Positions 17,617 to 27,221 of a stretch of DNA of 64,000 nucleotides are shown piece by piece. The DNA lies in assembly GCA_002472565.1 (NCBI GenBank), contig DKSK01000005.1, forward strand, positions 50,027 through 114,026. The letters are read 5' to 3'. Source of the DNA: Bacteroidales bacterium UBA7258 (lineage in GTDB: Bacteria; Bacteroidota; Bacteroidia; Bacteroidales; UBA932). Each line of letters begins with the position of its first letter. Position 1 is the stretch's first letter. The notes beneath the pieces are model-generated. The model was not told where the DNA came from, searched no databases, and saw nothing but the letters and a program-made list of their open reading frames with translations. Both the position numbers and the translations under genes were made by a program.

Positions 17617-18510
17617 TTAGAAGATTGTGACAGTCTTCTGCTCGATTGCGGTCATGAGGTTGTTCGCCAGACGGCTGACCCCGAAACGGAAATGATCCTT
17701 GTCGAGCCAGTAAGTTCCCAGCACGGACTTCACGATAGCCCAATAAGAAAGAGCCTCGGCCGCAGTGGATATGCCGCCGGCCGCCTTGAAGCCAACCATC
17801 TTTCCGGTCTTTTTGAAATAGGCTCCAATACACTCGCACATGATATAGGCGGCGGTAGGGGTGGCATTCACGCTCACCTTTCCTGTAGAAGTCTTGATAA
17901 AGTCGGCTCCGTTCTCCATCGCGAGGAAAGAAGCGTCGGCGATAAGATCAGGAGAAACCAAAAGCCCGGTTTCGAGAATCACCTTGAAGACGACCTTCCG
18001 CCCGGCCTTTTCAGAGGCGGAATCAATCCTCTCACGACACTTCGCGATCTCCTCGCCAGCCTTGGCGTAATCTCCTGCCATGAAATAGCGGAGATTGAGG
18101 ACGGTGTCTATCTCGTCGGCTCCCTCGGCGATGGCTTCTTCTATCTCGAGAAGTTTCACGTCGATATAACTCTGAGAGGTCGGGAAGCAGCCTGCCACGC
18201 AGGTGACGTCCAGCTCAGGGAAAGCCCTCTCCGCCTTGACGATCCCGGCGAAGCAAGGGTAGACGCAGATGGATGCAGGAAGCGGATAAGAAGGATAGGC
18301 ATTCCTGAAGGAGTTGACCTTTCCCACCAACTTCTTGATCTTCTCATCTGTATCATCCGTATGGAGAGATGTCAGGTCCATAAGACCGAAACATTTCTTA
18401 AGGACCTCGGGAGAACTGATATCATCGAGGCTCTTAGAGATGTTCCCAATGTTTCTTGATATGGTTTCGACATCGGCTTTGTAGCCGTATTTTGCAGATA
18501 TGTTGCCCAT
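17617..18510 (-). CDS. deoC: Deoxyribose-phosphate aldolase
   Basis: 297 residues, class I aldolase. Lys206 in FIKTSTGK is the Schiff-base lysine, Lys242 in GFKAAGGI the proton relay lysine and the Asp in DEIDTVLN the third catalytic residue. It cleaves 2-deoxyribose-5-phosphate to acetaldehyde and glyceraldehyde-3-phosphate in deoxynucleoside salvage. The N-terminus is about 40 residues longer than E. coli DeoC, as usual in Bacteroidota. It is the last gene of the leftward group beginning with ftsY/pheT, 20 bases after the radical SAM gene. Confidence 0.94.
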   Translation of the reverse strand: MGNISAKYGYKADVETISRNIGNISKSLDDISSPEVLKKCFGLMDLTSLHTDDTDEKIKKLVGKVNSFRNAYPSYPLPASICVYPCFAGIVKAERAFPELDVTCVAGCFPTSQSYIDVKLLEIEEAIAEGADEIDTVLNLRYFMAGDYAKAGEEIAKCRERIDSASEKAGRKVVFKVILETGLLVSPDLIADASFLAMENGADFIKTSTGKVSVNATPTAAYIMCECIGAYFKKTGKMVGFKAAGGISTAAEALSYWAIVKSVLGTYWLDKDHFRFGVSRLANNLMTAIEQKTVTIF

Positions 18511-18530
18511 TATTATATAGCTATTGATTA

Positions 18531-19286
18531 TTATCCTCTTATCTGTATGGTGAAGCCCTCGTCAGAGAGAGGCTTCAGAAGGGCGCCCATCTCCTCCACC
18601 GTGAATTTTTCAAGCCCCTTCATCGGAGCCTCCCGGTCGAGGGTGTAGGCCATGATTTCCCGAGGTCTGAGATCTCTGACGATGTCTATCCACGGCCCAA
18701 GCACTTCGGGTGAGGCGGAATCGAAGCCGTTTCCTCGGAGGAACATGGTCTGGAGCACGAAATTTCCTTTGAACTTCTTCAGGTTCGAGACCACCTCGGC
18801 GACATCGTAACGGCCCTGAGGCTGGTTGATGAGGGCCGCGAGCCTGGCAGTGGGAGCGTCCAGTTTCATTATTGGATTGTCGACTTTGCAGAGAGCCTTG
18901 AAGACCTCTTCGACACCGGCGCGGGTCGCATTGGAAAGCACCGAAATCTTGGCCTGGGGATAGAAACGCGCCCTGAGCGCAAGAGTGTCATCGATTATTT
19001 TGGGAAAATCCGGGTTCAAAGTCGGCTCCCCGTCCCCTGAGAAGGTGATGGAATCGATACGGATTCCTTTAGATGAGCAGTCGGAAAGCTTGGCCTCAAG
19101 AGCATCCTTCACCTCGGCAGAAGAAGGAAGTCTTTTGTCGGCAATACCATCTTTATTGAAGCCGCACTCGCAATAGATGCAGTCGAAATTGCAGAGTTTT
19201 CCCTTCGTAGGCAGCAGATTGATGCCAAGGGAGGCGCCAAGCCGCCTGGAATGGATCGGTCCGAAGACTATTTCTTCTCTCATCAT
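18531..19286 (-). CDS. Radical SAM protein (COG0731-like)
   Basis: 251 residues. The cluster-binding cysteines are C32-x3-C36-x2-C39 in KLCNFDCIYCECGF, and SFSGDGEPTLNPDF is the glycine-rich SAM-binding strand. The compact single-domain layout and the N-terminal FGPIHSRRLGASLGINLLP segment match a widespread radical SAM family of undetermined substrate. It is two bases downstream of the amidohydrolase gene. Confidence 0.87.
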   Translation of the reverse strand: MMREEIVFGPIHSRRLGASLGINLLPTKGKLCNFDCIYCECGFNKDGIADKRLPSSAEVKDALEAKLSDCSSKGIRIDSITFSGDGEPTLNPDFPKIIDDTLALRARFYPQAKISVLSNATRAGVEEVFKALCKVDNPIMKLDAPTARLAALINQPQGRYDVAEVVSNLKKFKGNFVLQTMFLRGNGFDSASPEVLGPWIDIVRDLRPREIMAYTLDREAPMKGLEKFTVEEMGALLKPLSDEGFTIQIRG

Positions 19287-19288
19287 GG

Positions 19289-20473
19289 CTATATGATTCT
19301 TTTGCTCTTGCTTTGAGGGGTCAGCCTGCCTTCTCCGTCAAGGTTCGTAAGCTCCACGAGACCAGGCCTTTTGCCCTTCACTATGGATCCGAAAATGTCC
19401 TGTTTTCCAAGAAAATCGGCCCCGTTCAGGCAGGCCCACGTAAGGAGCTCTTCCATCGGAACATCGAAATGGGACTGGAGGCAATATAGCTCGGAAACCA
19501 TGTCAAGGTCATCGTTGCTCGAAAGGGAATCTGTTCCCACAGTCAGCTTCAGGCCGTTGCCTCGCATGAGGTTAACGTCAGGAAGAAGATTATGGATATA
19601 AAGGTTCGACATCGGGCAGAGGGCAATGAAAGGATGTAGGAGGACGCGGTTCATGGCGTCTATGCCTTCCTGGTCCATGCAGACCTCATGGACCAGCAGG
19701 ATGTGCTCGTCGAATGGTGAGGGATGGGCTTTCTGCAGGCGGTCGAGGAAATATAGCAGGGTGGATTTTCCGGTGACGGGCGGAGTGCTCATGCCGGCGG
19801 CCTTGCGGTTATCCCACATCTTCCCGGAACCGCTCTTGAGCATTTCCTCTTCCTCGGGAGTCTCTTCGCTGTGGTAGGAGAGATAGCCGGACTTAAGGCC
19901 GGCCGCGCTGGAGGCCGTCAAAAGTTCCGGGCTCATGGTGTAGACTGCATGCGGTGTAGGAGAGGCGTCAAGATGGAAGCTTGCCGCCTCCTGCCTTAGC
20001 TTCTCAACGCCCTCCATGACCTCCGCGCAAGACTCCGGCTCCGTGCCGAAGACCTCGAGAAAGGTCCTGGTGTACATCGGATGGGCGGCCTTCACCGCGA
20101 ATGAATCATCTCCGTTGCTGATGTCCGCCATGGCCTGGACTCCTCTATCCCACATCCTGTCCATCCATGTCCGGATGTCAGCGATCCTCTCCTCCCTTGA
20201 AGTCGTATTTCTCAAGGCGTTTATCTGGTCTATGAAGCCGGCCATGCCGCTGCCCTTGCGGAAAAGATGCCACATGTAGGAAAGTTCCACATGGCAGTGG
20301 GAATTGACAAAGCCTGGAACAAGAGCTCCGTCTATGAAGAGAGCCTCTTCGGAAGGCTTATCGCAGACTCCGGTGCGGAGAATTTCTCCATCCCCGGAGT
20401 ACTCGACGAAGCCATTTTCAAGCGGTTTCGTTCCTTCTAGAGTGTAAAGATATTTGGCTGCTATTCTTTTCAT
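19289..20473 (-). CDS. Amidohydrolase-family deaminase/hydrolase
   Basis: 394 residues, a metal-dependent TIM-barrel hydrolase. The first metal-binding HxH is His59/His61 in PGFVNSHCHVELSY; later ligands appear to be in YHSEETPEE, LLVHEVCM and the catalytic Asp in GTDSLSSND. This resembles the SAH/chlorohydrolase/aminofutalosine deaminase subgroup, but the substrate cannot be assigned. Its start overlaps the DUF4296 gene end by four bases. Confidence 0.82.
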   Translation of the reverse strand: MKRIAAKYLYTLEGTKPLENGFVEYSGDGEILRTGVCDKPSEEALFIDGALVPGFVNSHCHVELSYMWHLFRKGSGMAGFIDQINALRNTTSREERIADIRTWMDRMWDRGVQAMADISNGDDSFAVKAAHPMYTRTFLEVFGTEPESCAEVMEGVEKLRQEAASFHLDASPTPHAVYTMSPELLTASSAAGLKSGYLSYHSEETPEEEEMLKSGSGKMWDNRKAAGMSTPPVTGKSTLLYFLDRLQKAHPSPFDEHILLVHEVCMDQEGIDAMNRVLLHPFIALCPMSNLYIHNLLPDVNLMRGNGLKLTVGTDSLSSNDDLDMVSELYCLQSHFDVPMEELLTWACLNGADFLGKQDIFGSIVKGKRPGLVELTNLDGEGRLTPQSKSKRII

Positions 20474-21192
20474 TTCTTACCATCCTTCCGTACAAGACGC
20501 CCATCTCCGATACGGCCGAGATCGATAGGCTCGTTCGACGCTTTCATGTGCTTAGGTTTTCCGACTTCATTCACGCCAGGCTGTGCCGATCTCGGCGCCA
20601 CAAAACCCGGTCTGTCGAGCATCGAAGGCTTCTCCTCCTCATCCATGAAGCCTTTATTGTCGTCCGGATCCCTCCCTATCTTCTCAAGTCCGGAATACTC
20701 ATACTCAGGGCTTACCGGCTCGGCAAGATAAAGGCCTCCCTTCTTGTCAAGGTCGAATTCAGTGACCGCTTCCGGGGCCATTCCGTAATAAATTTCGGGT
20801 CTGCGGATATGTTTCATATCCATGATGCGGTTGATGCTGTCCCTGGTGAACTCACGTCTCTGGTCAATGGTCAGGGCATCGATACGGGCCTTGAGCAGTT
20901 CCGCGGCCTTTTTGTAGACCTTGGCATACTCCTTCGGCTTCTTGAGATAGGCGAGCGAGGAAGTCCGGTAATCGTCAGTCGTGTAGCCGTACTTCCGGAA
21001 GATAGGCTCGTAGACAAGGCTGGTGTCTGCCATCCTGTTCATGGCACTTTGGGCTATGAGCTGGTCAGCGGCAAACATATCCGCATAGATGCGGGCGAAA
21101 TCGTCCTCAGGAATCACCTTGGGCTTCGATGAGCAGGATGAGGCAAGGACGCAGGCCGCCGCCATGAATATGAGCCTGGAGGAGAACTTCAT
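20470..21192 (-). CDS. DUF4296 lipoprotein
   Basis: 240 residues from the ATG at 21192, which is two bases after the pheT stop and gives a clean lipoprotein signal (VLASSC). A helical domain follows (IPEDDFARIYADMFAADQLI, then YEPIFRKYGYTTDDYRTSSL) of the DUF4296 type, with a low-complexity, proline- and charge-rich C-terminal tail (about 150-240). DUF4296 proteins are Bacteroidota envelope proteins of unknown function. An upstream ATG inside pheT (21213) is less likely. Confidence 0.8.
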   Translation of the reverse strand: MKFSSRLIFMAAACVLASSCSSKPKVIPEDDFARIYADMFAADQLIAQSAMNRMADTSLVYEPIFRKYGYTTDDYRTSSLAYLKKPKEYAKVYKKAAELLKARIDALTIDQRREFTRDSINRIMDMKHIRRPEIYYGMAPEAVTEFDLDKKGGLYLAEPVSPEYEYSGLEKIGRDPDDNKGFMDEEEKPSMLDRPGFVAPRSAQPGVNEVGKPKHMKASNEPIDLGRIGDGRLVRKDGKK

Positions 21193-21193
21193 T

Positions 21194-23665
21194 CTATCTG
21201 AGGACGGCGCCAAACTGATTCTGGAATGTAGAAAGAAGCTTAGCCATCAGCTTCTCAATGATTTCGTCCGTGAGGGTCTTCTCAGGATCCTGGAAGACGA
21301 AGCCGAGAGCATACTGCTTCTTACCTTCGCCGATCTTTTCTCCACGGTAGACATCGAATAGAGTGAGCTGGCGGAGAATCTTCTTGGCGGTCTTGAAGGC
21401 GGCCTTGTGGATCTCGGCATAGCTTACGCTCTCGTCGAGGACAATCGCGAGATCCCTCCTGACTTCAGGGAACCTCGGCATTTCCTCGAACTTGACCTTC
21501 ACCCTCTTGACCAGTTCGAAGAGGGCAGGCCAGGCTATCTCGCAGGCGAAGACCGGCTGCCTTACATCGAATTTCGCCACAAGAACAGGGGCCACCGTTC
21601 CGAGATTCGCCAGGAATTCACGGCTTCCCGGAAGTCTGTAAGTGAGTCCTTCGGAGAAGATGTCCTGCGGAGCAGGCTCTGTCTCCATCTGGTAAGGATC
21701 GGCTCCGTAGCGCTTCAGCAAAAGTTCGAAATAGCCCTTGAGGGCAAAGTAACTTCCCTTCTTAGGTTCATATCGCCAGCCCTCCGTCTCGCTCCCGGTG
21801 ATGAAGAGGGTGAAGCACTGGTGCTCTTCATAGGACTTGAGAGTAGTGCCGTCTCCTTCTGGAAGTCTTTGATAGACAGAGCCATATTCAAAGGTCTTGA
21901 GATCATGGATCTGGCGGTTGAGGTTATAGGCAATGACTTCGAGGCCGTTGAGTATCAGGGTCTGACGCATCACGTTGAGGTCGGAGCTCAGAGGATTGAC
22001 TATCCTCACGCATCTCTCTGCCGGGAAGGTCTTTAGCTCATCGTAATAGGCTCCCTTGGTGAGGGAGTTGTTCATCGTCTCGGTGAAGCCGAGGGCGGCG
22101 AAGAAATTCGAGATATAATTACGCACCGCCTCGGCATCCGGATACGGAGTCGTGTTGATGCTCATCTTCATCTCGGCGGGGAGCTCGATGTTGTTGTAGC
22201 CGTAGATTCTGAGAACCTCCTCTACGACATCGCACTCTCTCTCGACGTCTACCATGTAGGTAGGAGCGGCGACGGTGAGGTCGGAGCCCTCTTCCTTCAA
22301 GAAGTCATACTGGAGCAAGGTGAGGATATTCTTTATAGTCTCATGCCCGATCTTCTTTCCGATGAGTCTCTCGATGCGGTCGTAATTGAGGTCGATCACC
22401 TTCTTCTCGACAGGCTTAGGGCAGAAAGTCTGCTGGCTCCCGACAAGGTGCCCGCCGCCCGTCTCGATGATAAGCTCGGCGCAGCGCTTTCCGGCGATGG
22501 CGGCCATGGAAGGATCAGCTCCGCGCTCAAAGCGATAGGAGGCATCGGTCTGGAGCTGCTGTCTCTTTGAAGTCTTCCTAATGGAGCCTGGATCGAAATA
22601 GGCGCCCTCTATGAAGACGTCCTTTGTCTGGTCCGTAATTCCAGACTCCGCACCGCCGAAGATTCCGGCCAGGCAGAGCGCCTTGGTGTCATCTGCTATG
22701 ACGATGTCAGTGGCGGAAAGGGTTCTCTCGATTCCGTCGAGGGTGGTAAGCTTCTCACCCTCCAGGGCCCTGCGTACAATGACCTTGCCGCCATGGACCT
22801 TGCCGGCGTCGAAGGTATGGAGCGGTTCTCCGAGTTCGAAAAGGACGAAGTTGGATACGTCCACCACATTGTTGATAGGATGGAGACCTATGGACAGGAG
22901 TTTCTTCTGGAGCCATTCAGGCGAAGGACAGATCTTCACATCCTTGATCGTTATTCCGGTGTAGAGAGGAGCGGCCGAAGGGTCTTCGACATCCACCCCG
23001 AGAGCTCCGTCGATTTCCTCCCCGCCGGTACAGAGTCCTTCCGGACCCTCCTTATAGGCCTCGACTGAAGGGAATTTGAGCTCGCACGGAATGCCGCGCA
23101 GTTTGAGATAGGCGTAGAGGTCCCTCGCCACTCCCCAGTGGGAAGCGGCATCAGGCCTGTTGGCCGTGATTTCATACTCGATTACGGCCTCACTCTTAAG
23201 CTGGAGATATTCAGCGGCCGGAGTCCCGAGGGGAGCGTTCTCAGGGAGAATCTTAATTCCGCTGTGATCGGTTCCGATGCCCAGCTCATCCTCAGCGCAG
23301 ATCATTCCGAAAGACTCCACTCCGCGCAGCTTGCTCTTCTTGATTTTGAAGCCGCCTGGAAGGAGGGCTCCGATTCTCGCGAAGAGAACCTTCTGGCCCG
23401 CCGCGACGTTAGGGGCGCCGCAGACAACCGTCAGAGGCTCGCCAGTCCCGTCGTCTACCGTAGTCACATGGAGATGGTCGGAATCAGGATGCGGCTCGCA
23501 GGTCAGAACCTTGGCCACAACTACCCCCGCAAGACCGCCTTCTACGGCCTGCTGTTCTTCTACGGAATCAACCTCGATCCCTATGGCGGTCATCGCATCC
23601 GCAATCTCTTTCGGAGAGAGAGAACAATCGATGTAATCTTTAAGCCAGTTGTATGAAACTTTCAT
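21194..23665 (-). CDS. pheT: Phenylalanine-tRNA ligase beta subunit
   Basis: 823 residues, full length. The order is an N-terminal motif (MKVSYNWLKDYIDCSLSP), a tRNA-binding EMAP-like domain (about 40-150, VAKVLTCEPHPDSDHLHV), B3/B4 editing domain (with SHWGVARDLYAYL), B5 domain, the catalytic-like core (FALGFTETMNNSL) and a C-terminal ferredoxin-like anticodon-binding domain (FPEVRRDLAIVLDE). It pairs with PheS, which is not in this window. It lies 24 bases after ftsY. Confidence 0.97.
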   Translation of the reverse strand: MKVSYNWLKDYIDCSLSPKEIADAMTAIGIEVDSVEEQQAVEGGLAGVVVAKVLTCEPHPDSDHLHVTTVDDGTGEPLTVVCGAPNVAAGQKVLFARIGALLPGGFKIKKSKLRGVESFGMICAEDELGIGTDHSGIKILPENAPLGTPAAEYLQLKSEAVIEYEITANRPDAASHWGVARDLYAYLKLRGIPCELKFPSVEAYKEGPEGLCTGGEEIDGALGVDVEDPSAAPLYTGITIKDVKICPSPEWLQKKLLSIGLHPINNVVDVSNFVLFELGEPLHTFDAGKVHGGKVIVRRALEGEKLTTLDGIERTLSATDIVIADDTKALCLAGIFGGAESGITDQTKDVFIEGAYFDPGSIRKTSKRQQLQTDASYRFERGADPSMAAIAGKRCAELIIETGGGHLVGSQQTFCPKPVEKKVIDLNYDRIERLIGKKIGHETIKNILTLLQYDFLKEEGSDLTVAAPTYMVDVERECDVVEEVLRIYGYNNIELPAEMKMSINTTPYPDAEAVRNYISNFFAALGFTETMNNSLTKGAYYDELKTFPAERCVRIVNPLSSDLNVMRQTLILNGLEVIAYNLNRQIHDLKTFEYGSVYQRLPEGDGTTLKSYEEHQCFTLFITGSETEGWRYEPKKGSYFALKGYFELLLKRYGADPYQMETEPAPQDIFSEGLTYRLPGSREFLANLGTVAPVLVAKFDVRQPVFACEIAWPALFELVKRVKVKFEEMPRFPEVRRDLAIVLDESVSYAEIHKAAFKTAKKILRQLTLFDVYRGEKIGEGKKQYALGFVFQDPEKTLTDEIIEKLMAKLLSTFQNQFGAVLR

Positions 23666-23689
23666 TGTATCTTGTTGATTTATATTTCC

Positions 23690-24631
23690 TTAATCCTTGA
23701 TATCATCTGCCGAGAAAAGAGAGGAGACGAACTCCTTCTTGTCAAAAACTTTAAGATCGTCTATGCCCTCGCCTATCCCTATGAACTTCACCGGCACCTT
23801 GAACTGATCCACTATGCCTATTACCACTCCGCCCTTGGCAGAACCGTCCAGCTTGGTTATGGCGAGAGAAGTTACATCGGTGGCCCTGGTAAACTCCTTG
23901 GTCTGCTGGAAGGCGTTCTGGCCCGTAGATGCATCGAGGACCAGAAGGACTTCGTGCGGGGCGTCAGGAATCACCTTGCGAAGGACGTTTCTTATCTTGG
24001 TGAGCTCATTCATGAGATCGACCCTGTTATGGAGCCTTCCGGCCGTATCGATGAGGACGACATCGGCGTTTTTAGCCACTGCGGAACGAACCGTGTCGTA
24101 GGCCACGGCCGCCGGGTCGGAGCCCATCTTCTGCCTGACTATGTCCACTCCGGCCCTCTCAGCCCAGATCTGCAGCTGATCCACGGCCGCTGCCCTGAAG
24201 GTGTCGGCGGCGCCGAGTACGACCTTCTTGCCCTGAGCCTTCAGCTTGGAGGCGAGCTTTCCAATAGTTGTGGTCTTACCGACTCCGTTCACCCCGACTA
24301 CAAGGACCACATAGGGCTTCTTGGAGAAATCGAAAGGAATCTTGTCCGGGTCGATCGCCGGCTGGCCGTCGACATCGATAAGCTTGCCGATCTCCTCGCG
24401 GAGGAGATCTGCAAGTTCGTCACGGGACATGTATTTGTCTCTCTCGACCCTTTCTTCGAGATTGTCAATGACCTTAAGAGTCGTGTCAACTCCCATATCC
24501 GTGGATACCAAGGCCTCTTCGATGGCGTCAAGCACCTCGTCATCAACCTTGGAACGGCCCACGATAGCCCTGGAAAGCCTTTTGAAGAAGCCTTCCTTGG
24601 TTTTGAGGACACCCTTGTCAAATATTCCCAT
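23690..24631 (-). CDS. ftsY: Signal recognition particle receptor FtsY
   Basis: 313 residues. The N domain (about 1-90) is followed by the SRP-type GTPase: G1 GVNGVGKT (113-120), DTFRAAAVDQLQIWAERA, DTAGR, TKLDGSAKGG and a final GIGEGIDDLKVF. It lacks the long acidic A domain of E. coli, as in most Bacteroidota. It receives ribosome-SRP complexes at the membrane. A terminator upstream separates it from the ribosomal protein genes; TATATTTG on the minus strand (24652-24659) is a candidate -7 box. Confidence 0.96.
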   Translation of the reverse strand: MGIFDKGVLKTKEGFFKRLSRAIVGRSKVDDEVLDAIEEALVSTDMGVDTTLKVIDNLEERVERDKYMSRDELADLLREEIGKLIDVDGQPAIDPDKIPFDFSKKPYVVLVVGVNGVGKTTTIGKLASKLKAQGKKVVLGAADTFRAAAVDQLQIWAERAGVDIVRQKMGSDPAAVAYDTVRSAVAKNADVVLIDTAGRLHNRVDLMNELTKIRNVLRKVIPDAPHEVLLVLDASTGQNAFQQTKEFTRATDVTSLAITKLDGSAKGGVVIGIVDQFKVPVKFIGIGEGIDDLKVFDKKEFVSSLFSADDIKD

Positions 24632-24677
24632 GGCGAATAGTCTTAATCTGACAAATATACGGAAAATGGAGACATTT

Positions 24678-24720
24678 AAAAAGCGGAAGCGGCCAAAACC
24701 CTAATGGTTCTGACCGCTTC
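24678..24720 (-). terminator. Terminator after the rpmB-rpmG-DUF4295 group
   Basis: Stem GAAGCGG (24686-24692) with CCGCTTC (24714-24720), plus inner AACC/GGTT pairing. Read leftward it leads into a T run (24682-24678). Confidence 0.7.
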
Positions 24721-24743
24721 TGTTCAAAATGTGAAGGGGAAAC

Positions 24744-24902
24744 TTACTTCTTGTTGAAGAAGTCCTTCTCCTTGCCTGCCTCGACGAGACGCTCGGTGAA
24801 AATGTAGGCGCCAGTCTTAGGCGACTTGTCCATACGGATGCACTTTACCATGCTCTTTGCACCTGCCTTCGCGGCGAAGGTGGCGACCGCTTTCTTTGCC
24901 AT
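24744..24902 (-). CDS. DUF4295 small basic protein
   Basis: 52 residues: MAKKAVATFAAKAGAKS, then KCIRMDKSPKTGAYIFTERL and ending FFNKK. This lysine-rich protein directly after rpmG is the DUF4295 family, conserved in Bacteroidota next to L28 and L33. Its position and charge suggest a ribosome-associated role, which is inference. It starts 20 bases after rpmG ends. Confidence 0.85.
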   Translation of the reverse strand: MAKKAVATFAAKAGAKSMVKCIRMDKSPKTGAYIFTERLVEAGKEKDFFNKK

Positions 24903-24922
24903 AAACTAAACCTCCTGTATTT

Positions 24923-25111
24923 TTACTTAATCTCGCGGTGAAGCGTGTACTTATGAAGATACGGATTGTACTTCATAAGCTCAAGACGCTCAGGCGTGTT
25001 CTTCTTATTCTTGGTGGTGACATAACGGGAGATTCCCGGAACGCCGCTTGCCTTCTGTTCGGTGCATTCGAGGATCACCTGCACCCTGTTTCCTTTAGCT
25101 TTCTTTGCCAT
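24923..25111 (-). CDS. rpmG: 50S ribosomal protein L33
   Basis: 62 residues. MAKKAKGNRVQVILECTEQK and YVTTKNKKNTPERLELMKYNP are typical of L33. The CxxC zinc pairs found in some L33 forms are absent (one Cys only), so this is the zinc-independent type. It sits between rpmB and the DUF4295 gene in the conserved Bacteroidota order. Confidence 0.96.
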   Translation of the reverse strand: MAKKAKGNRVQVILECTEQKASGVPGISRYVTTKNKKNTPERLELMKYNPYLHKYTLHREIK

Positions 25112-25125
25112 AGCTCTTCAGATTT

Positions 25126-25368
25126 TTAAACAAGGTTAATGTAACCCTTCTCCTGTGCCTCCTTGACAGAAGCAGCGAGGCCATTCTTCCTGATGGTCCT
25201 CATACCCTTGGCAGAGACCCTGAGGGTGATGAACCTCTGCTCTTCTTCCGACCAGAACTTCTTGTTCTTGAGGTTGAGGGAGAAATCGCGCTTTGTGCGC
25301 AGCTTAGAGTGGGCCACGTTGTTGCCCCTCATCCTCTTCCTGCCGGTTATTTGACAAACTTTTGCCAT
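25126..25368 (-). CDS. rpmB: 50S ribosomal protein L28
   Basis: 80 residues: MAKVCQITGRKRMRGNNVAH, then KTKRDF-like TKRDFSLNLKNKKFW and LRVSAKGMRTIRKNGL, the full L28 pattern. It is first of the three-gene group rpmB-rpmG-DUF4295. The 78 bases upstream to lepB are AT-rich and probably hold its promoter, although no perfect box is seen. Confidence 0.96.
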   Translation of the reverse strand: MAKVCQITGRKRMRGNNVAHSKLRTKRDFSLNLKNKKFWSEEEQRFITLRVSAKGMRTIRKNGLAASVKEAQEKGYINLV

Positions 25369-25446
25369 ATCTTTAATCTTTTATATTCAAAAACAAAATT
25401 TGCGGACTGCAAATATCGCGTTTAATTTTCTGGTTTCCAAAAAATT

Positions 25447-26790
25447 CTATACGAATTTGAAAAACCGCTTCCATCTGATATTCGCCGGAAATTTCTTATT
25501 GTGGTCCAGCGAGAGCCAGATGAGCGAAGGAGTCCCGACGAGATGATCCTCCGGAACAAAGCCCCAATATCTCGAATCAAGAGAATTGTGCCTGTTGTCG
25601 CCCATCATGAAGAAGTAATCCTGCCTGAAGGTGTAGGCCTCGGCCTCTTTCCCGTTCAAGAGAATTTTCCCGTCCCTTACTTCGAGGCTGTTGTGCTCAT
25701 AGTCCCGGATAATCCTCTCGTAGAGGGGAAGATTCTTCAGGTTGAGCTCAACCTCAACGCCTTTCTTCGGAATCCAAAGAGGGCCGAAATTGTCTCTGGT
25801 CCATCTGTAATCCTCCGTGAAAGGGAAGATCAACTTGTACGAATCCGGATAATCCGGCGGATAGACATCATCGTTGGCCTCAACAGAGACCACGTTTCTT
25901 ACCTCCTTGATCTCCTCAACTTCAGCCGCGGTAAGCGGCAGGGCCGGATAGCCGGGAAGAGATCTGTCGTACCAGTAATCCTGGGAATTGAGACCCAGCT
26001 TGTCGAGGAAGACCTGGTTGATCGGGCTTCCGTTCGTGAGAACCGTGTATGACATCTGGACTCCAGGCCAGACCTCCTGAGCCTCCGAATTGATGTAGAC
26101 CTGTCCGTGTCTGATTTCGAGAGTGTCTCCAGCGACGGCTACGCATCTCTTAACGTAATGGTCTTTCTTATCCGAGGGGCGGACAATGACCGGACCGTAA
26201 GTCTTGACGGCATAGTCTTTACCCATCGTCCTGCAGACGGCGTAATAGTCGTCACCAGGAATCTTCGAGAGGACGGTGTCTCCGTTAGGAAAACCGAAGA
26301 CCACACAGTCGCCGCGTCTCGGCCCCCTGAAGCCTCTCAGCCTGCGATACTTGTTCTGGATAAGAGTCGAATAGGACTCATGCCCGAAAAAGCGGTTGTG
26401 GGTGAAAGGGATGGTGAGCGGAGTCTGCGGGACCCTCGGGCCGTAGGTGAGCTTGCTTACAAACAGGTGGTCGCCTGTGAATAAGGTGCTCTCCATGGAT
26501 GAGGAAGGAATCTTGAAAGCCTGGAAGAAGAAGATGTTGATGAAAGTGACAAAGACTACGGCGAAGATTATGGCATCAAGCCAATCGAGCGCAGCATTGT
26601 GCTTCTCACCCTCCTTGTACTGCTTTTTCCAAAACGCCCACTTCACCTTTTTAGTGATGAAGCCGTCAAAAAGGACAAGCAGGCCGAGCAGCCACCACCA
26701 GCTTCCGAGCCAGATCACCCACAACAGATAGAGAAGAGACCAGAAGGCCCATCTTACCCATTTGTTATGGTAAAGATCCCTAAGACTCAT
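25447..26790 (-). CDS. lepB: Signal peptidase I
   Basis: 447 residues. Two or three N-terminal membrane segments (about 12-45 and 70-91) anchor it. The catalytic Ser98 is in IPSSSMESTL, the general-base Lys214 in HYVKRCVAVAGD, and box E is GDNRHNSLDSRYWGFVP. It cleaves signal peptides on the outer face of the inner membrane. It is larger than E. coli LepB (324) because of insertions between the catalytic boxes (about 225-380), which is common in Bacteroidota. It starts six bases after rplT, so it is likely cotranscribed. Confidence 0.95.
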   Translation of the reverse strand: MSLRDLYHNKWVRWAFWSLLYLLWVIWLGSWWWLLGLLVLFDGFITKKVKWAFWKKQYKEGEKHNAALDWLDAIIFAVVFVTFINIFFFQAFKIPSSSMESTLFTGDHLFVSKLTYGPRVPQTPLTIPFTHNRFFGHESYSTLIQNKYRRLRGFRGPRRGDCVVFGFPNGDTVLSKIPGDDYYAVCRTMGKDYAVKTYGPVIVRPSDKKDHYVKRCVAVAGDTLEIRHGQVYINSEAQEVWPGVQMSYTVLTNGSPINQVFLDKLGLNSQDYWYDRSLPGYPALPLTAAEVEEIKEVRNVVSVEANDDVYPPDYPDSYKLIFPFTEDYRWTRDNFGPLWIPKKGVEVELNLKNLPLYERIIRDYEHNSLEVRDGKILLNGKEAEAYTFRQDYFFMMGDNRHNSLDSRYWGFVPEDHLVGTPSLIWLSLDHNKKFPANIRWKRFFKFV

Positions 26791-26796
26791 CAGAAT

Positions 26797-27141
26797 TTAC
26801 TTCACAGAATTTACGATTGTCTCGAATGCCTTCGGATTGTTCATGGCGAGGTCGGCGAGAACTTTGCGGTTCAGCCCGACATTCTGCTTCGCGAGCTTGC
26901 CCATGAACTGGGAATAGGACATTCCGTACTGACGCGCTGCGGCGTTGATCCTCTGGATCCAGAGGGCACGGAACTCGCGCTTCTTGGCCTTGCGGTCACG
27001 ATAGGCGTAGGTAAGTCCCTTCTCGTAGACATTCTTGGCTACAGTCCAGACATTTTTTCCAGCCATGAAATAACCGCGTGTCCTCTTGAGGATCTTCTTG
27101 CGACGCGCCCTGGCTGCTACTGCATTAACTGATCTTGGCAT
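26797..27141 (-). CDS. rplT: 50S ribosomal protein L20
   Basis: 114 residues: MPRSVNAVAARARRKKILKR, then GYFMAGKNVWTVAKN and LWIQRINAAARQYGMSYSQF. This is a complete L20, an early-assembly protein of the large subunit. It belongs to the thrS-infC-rpmI-rplT cluster. Confidence 0.97.
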   Translation of the reverse strand: MPRSVNAVAARARRKKILKRTRGYFMAGKNVWTVAKNVYEKGLTYAYRDRKAKKREFRALWIQRINAAARQYGMSYSQFMGKLAKQNVGLNRKVLADLAMNNPKAFETIVNSVK

Positions 27142-27221
27142 AATGTTTAATTTTTTCCGGAGTCAGCGACCTCTGCATGAGGTTCTTTACGGCTGCCATC
27201 CGAGTTACACAATTGGTTTTA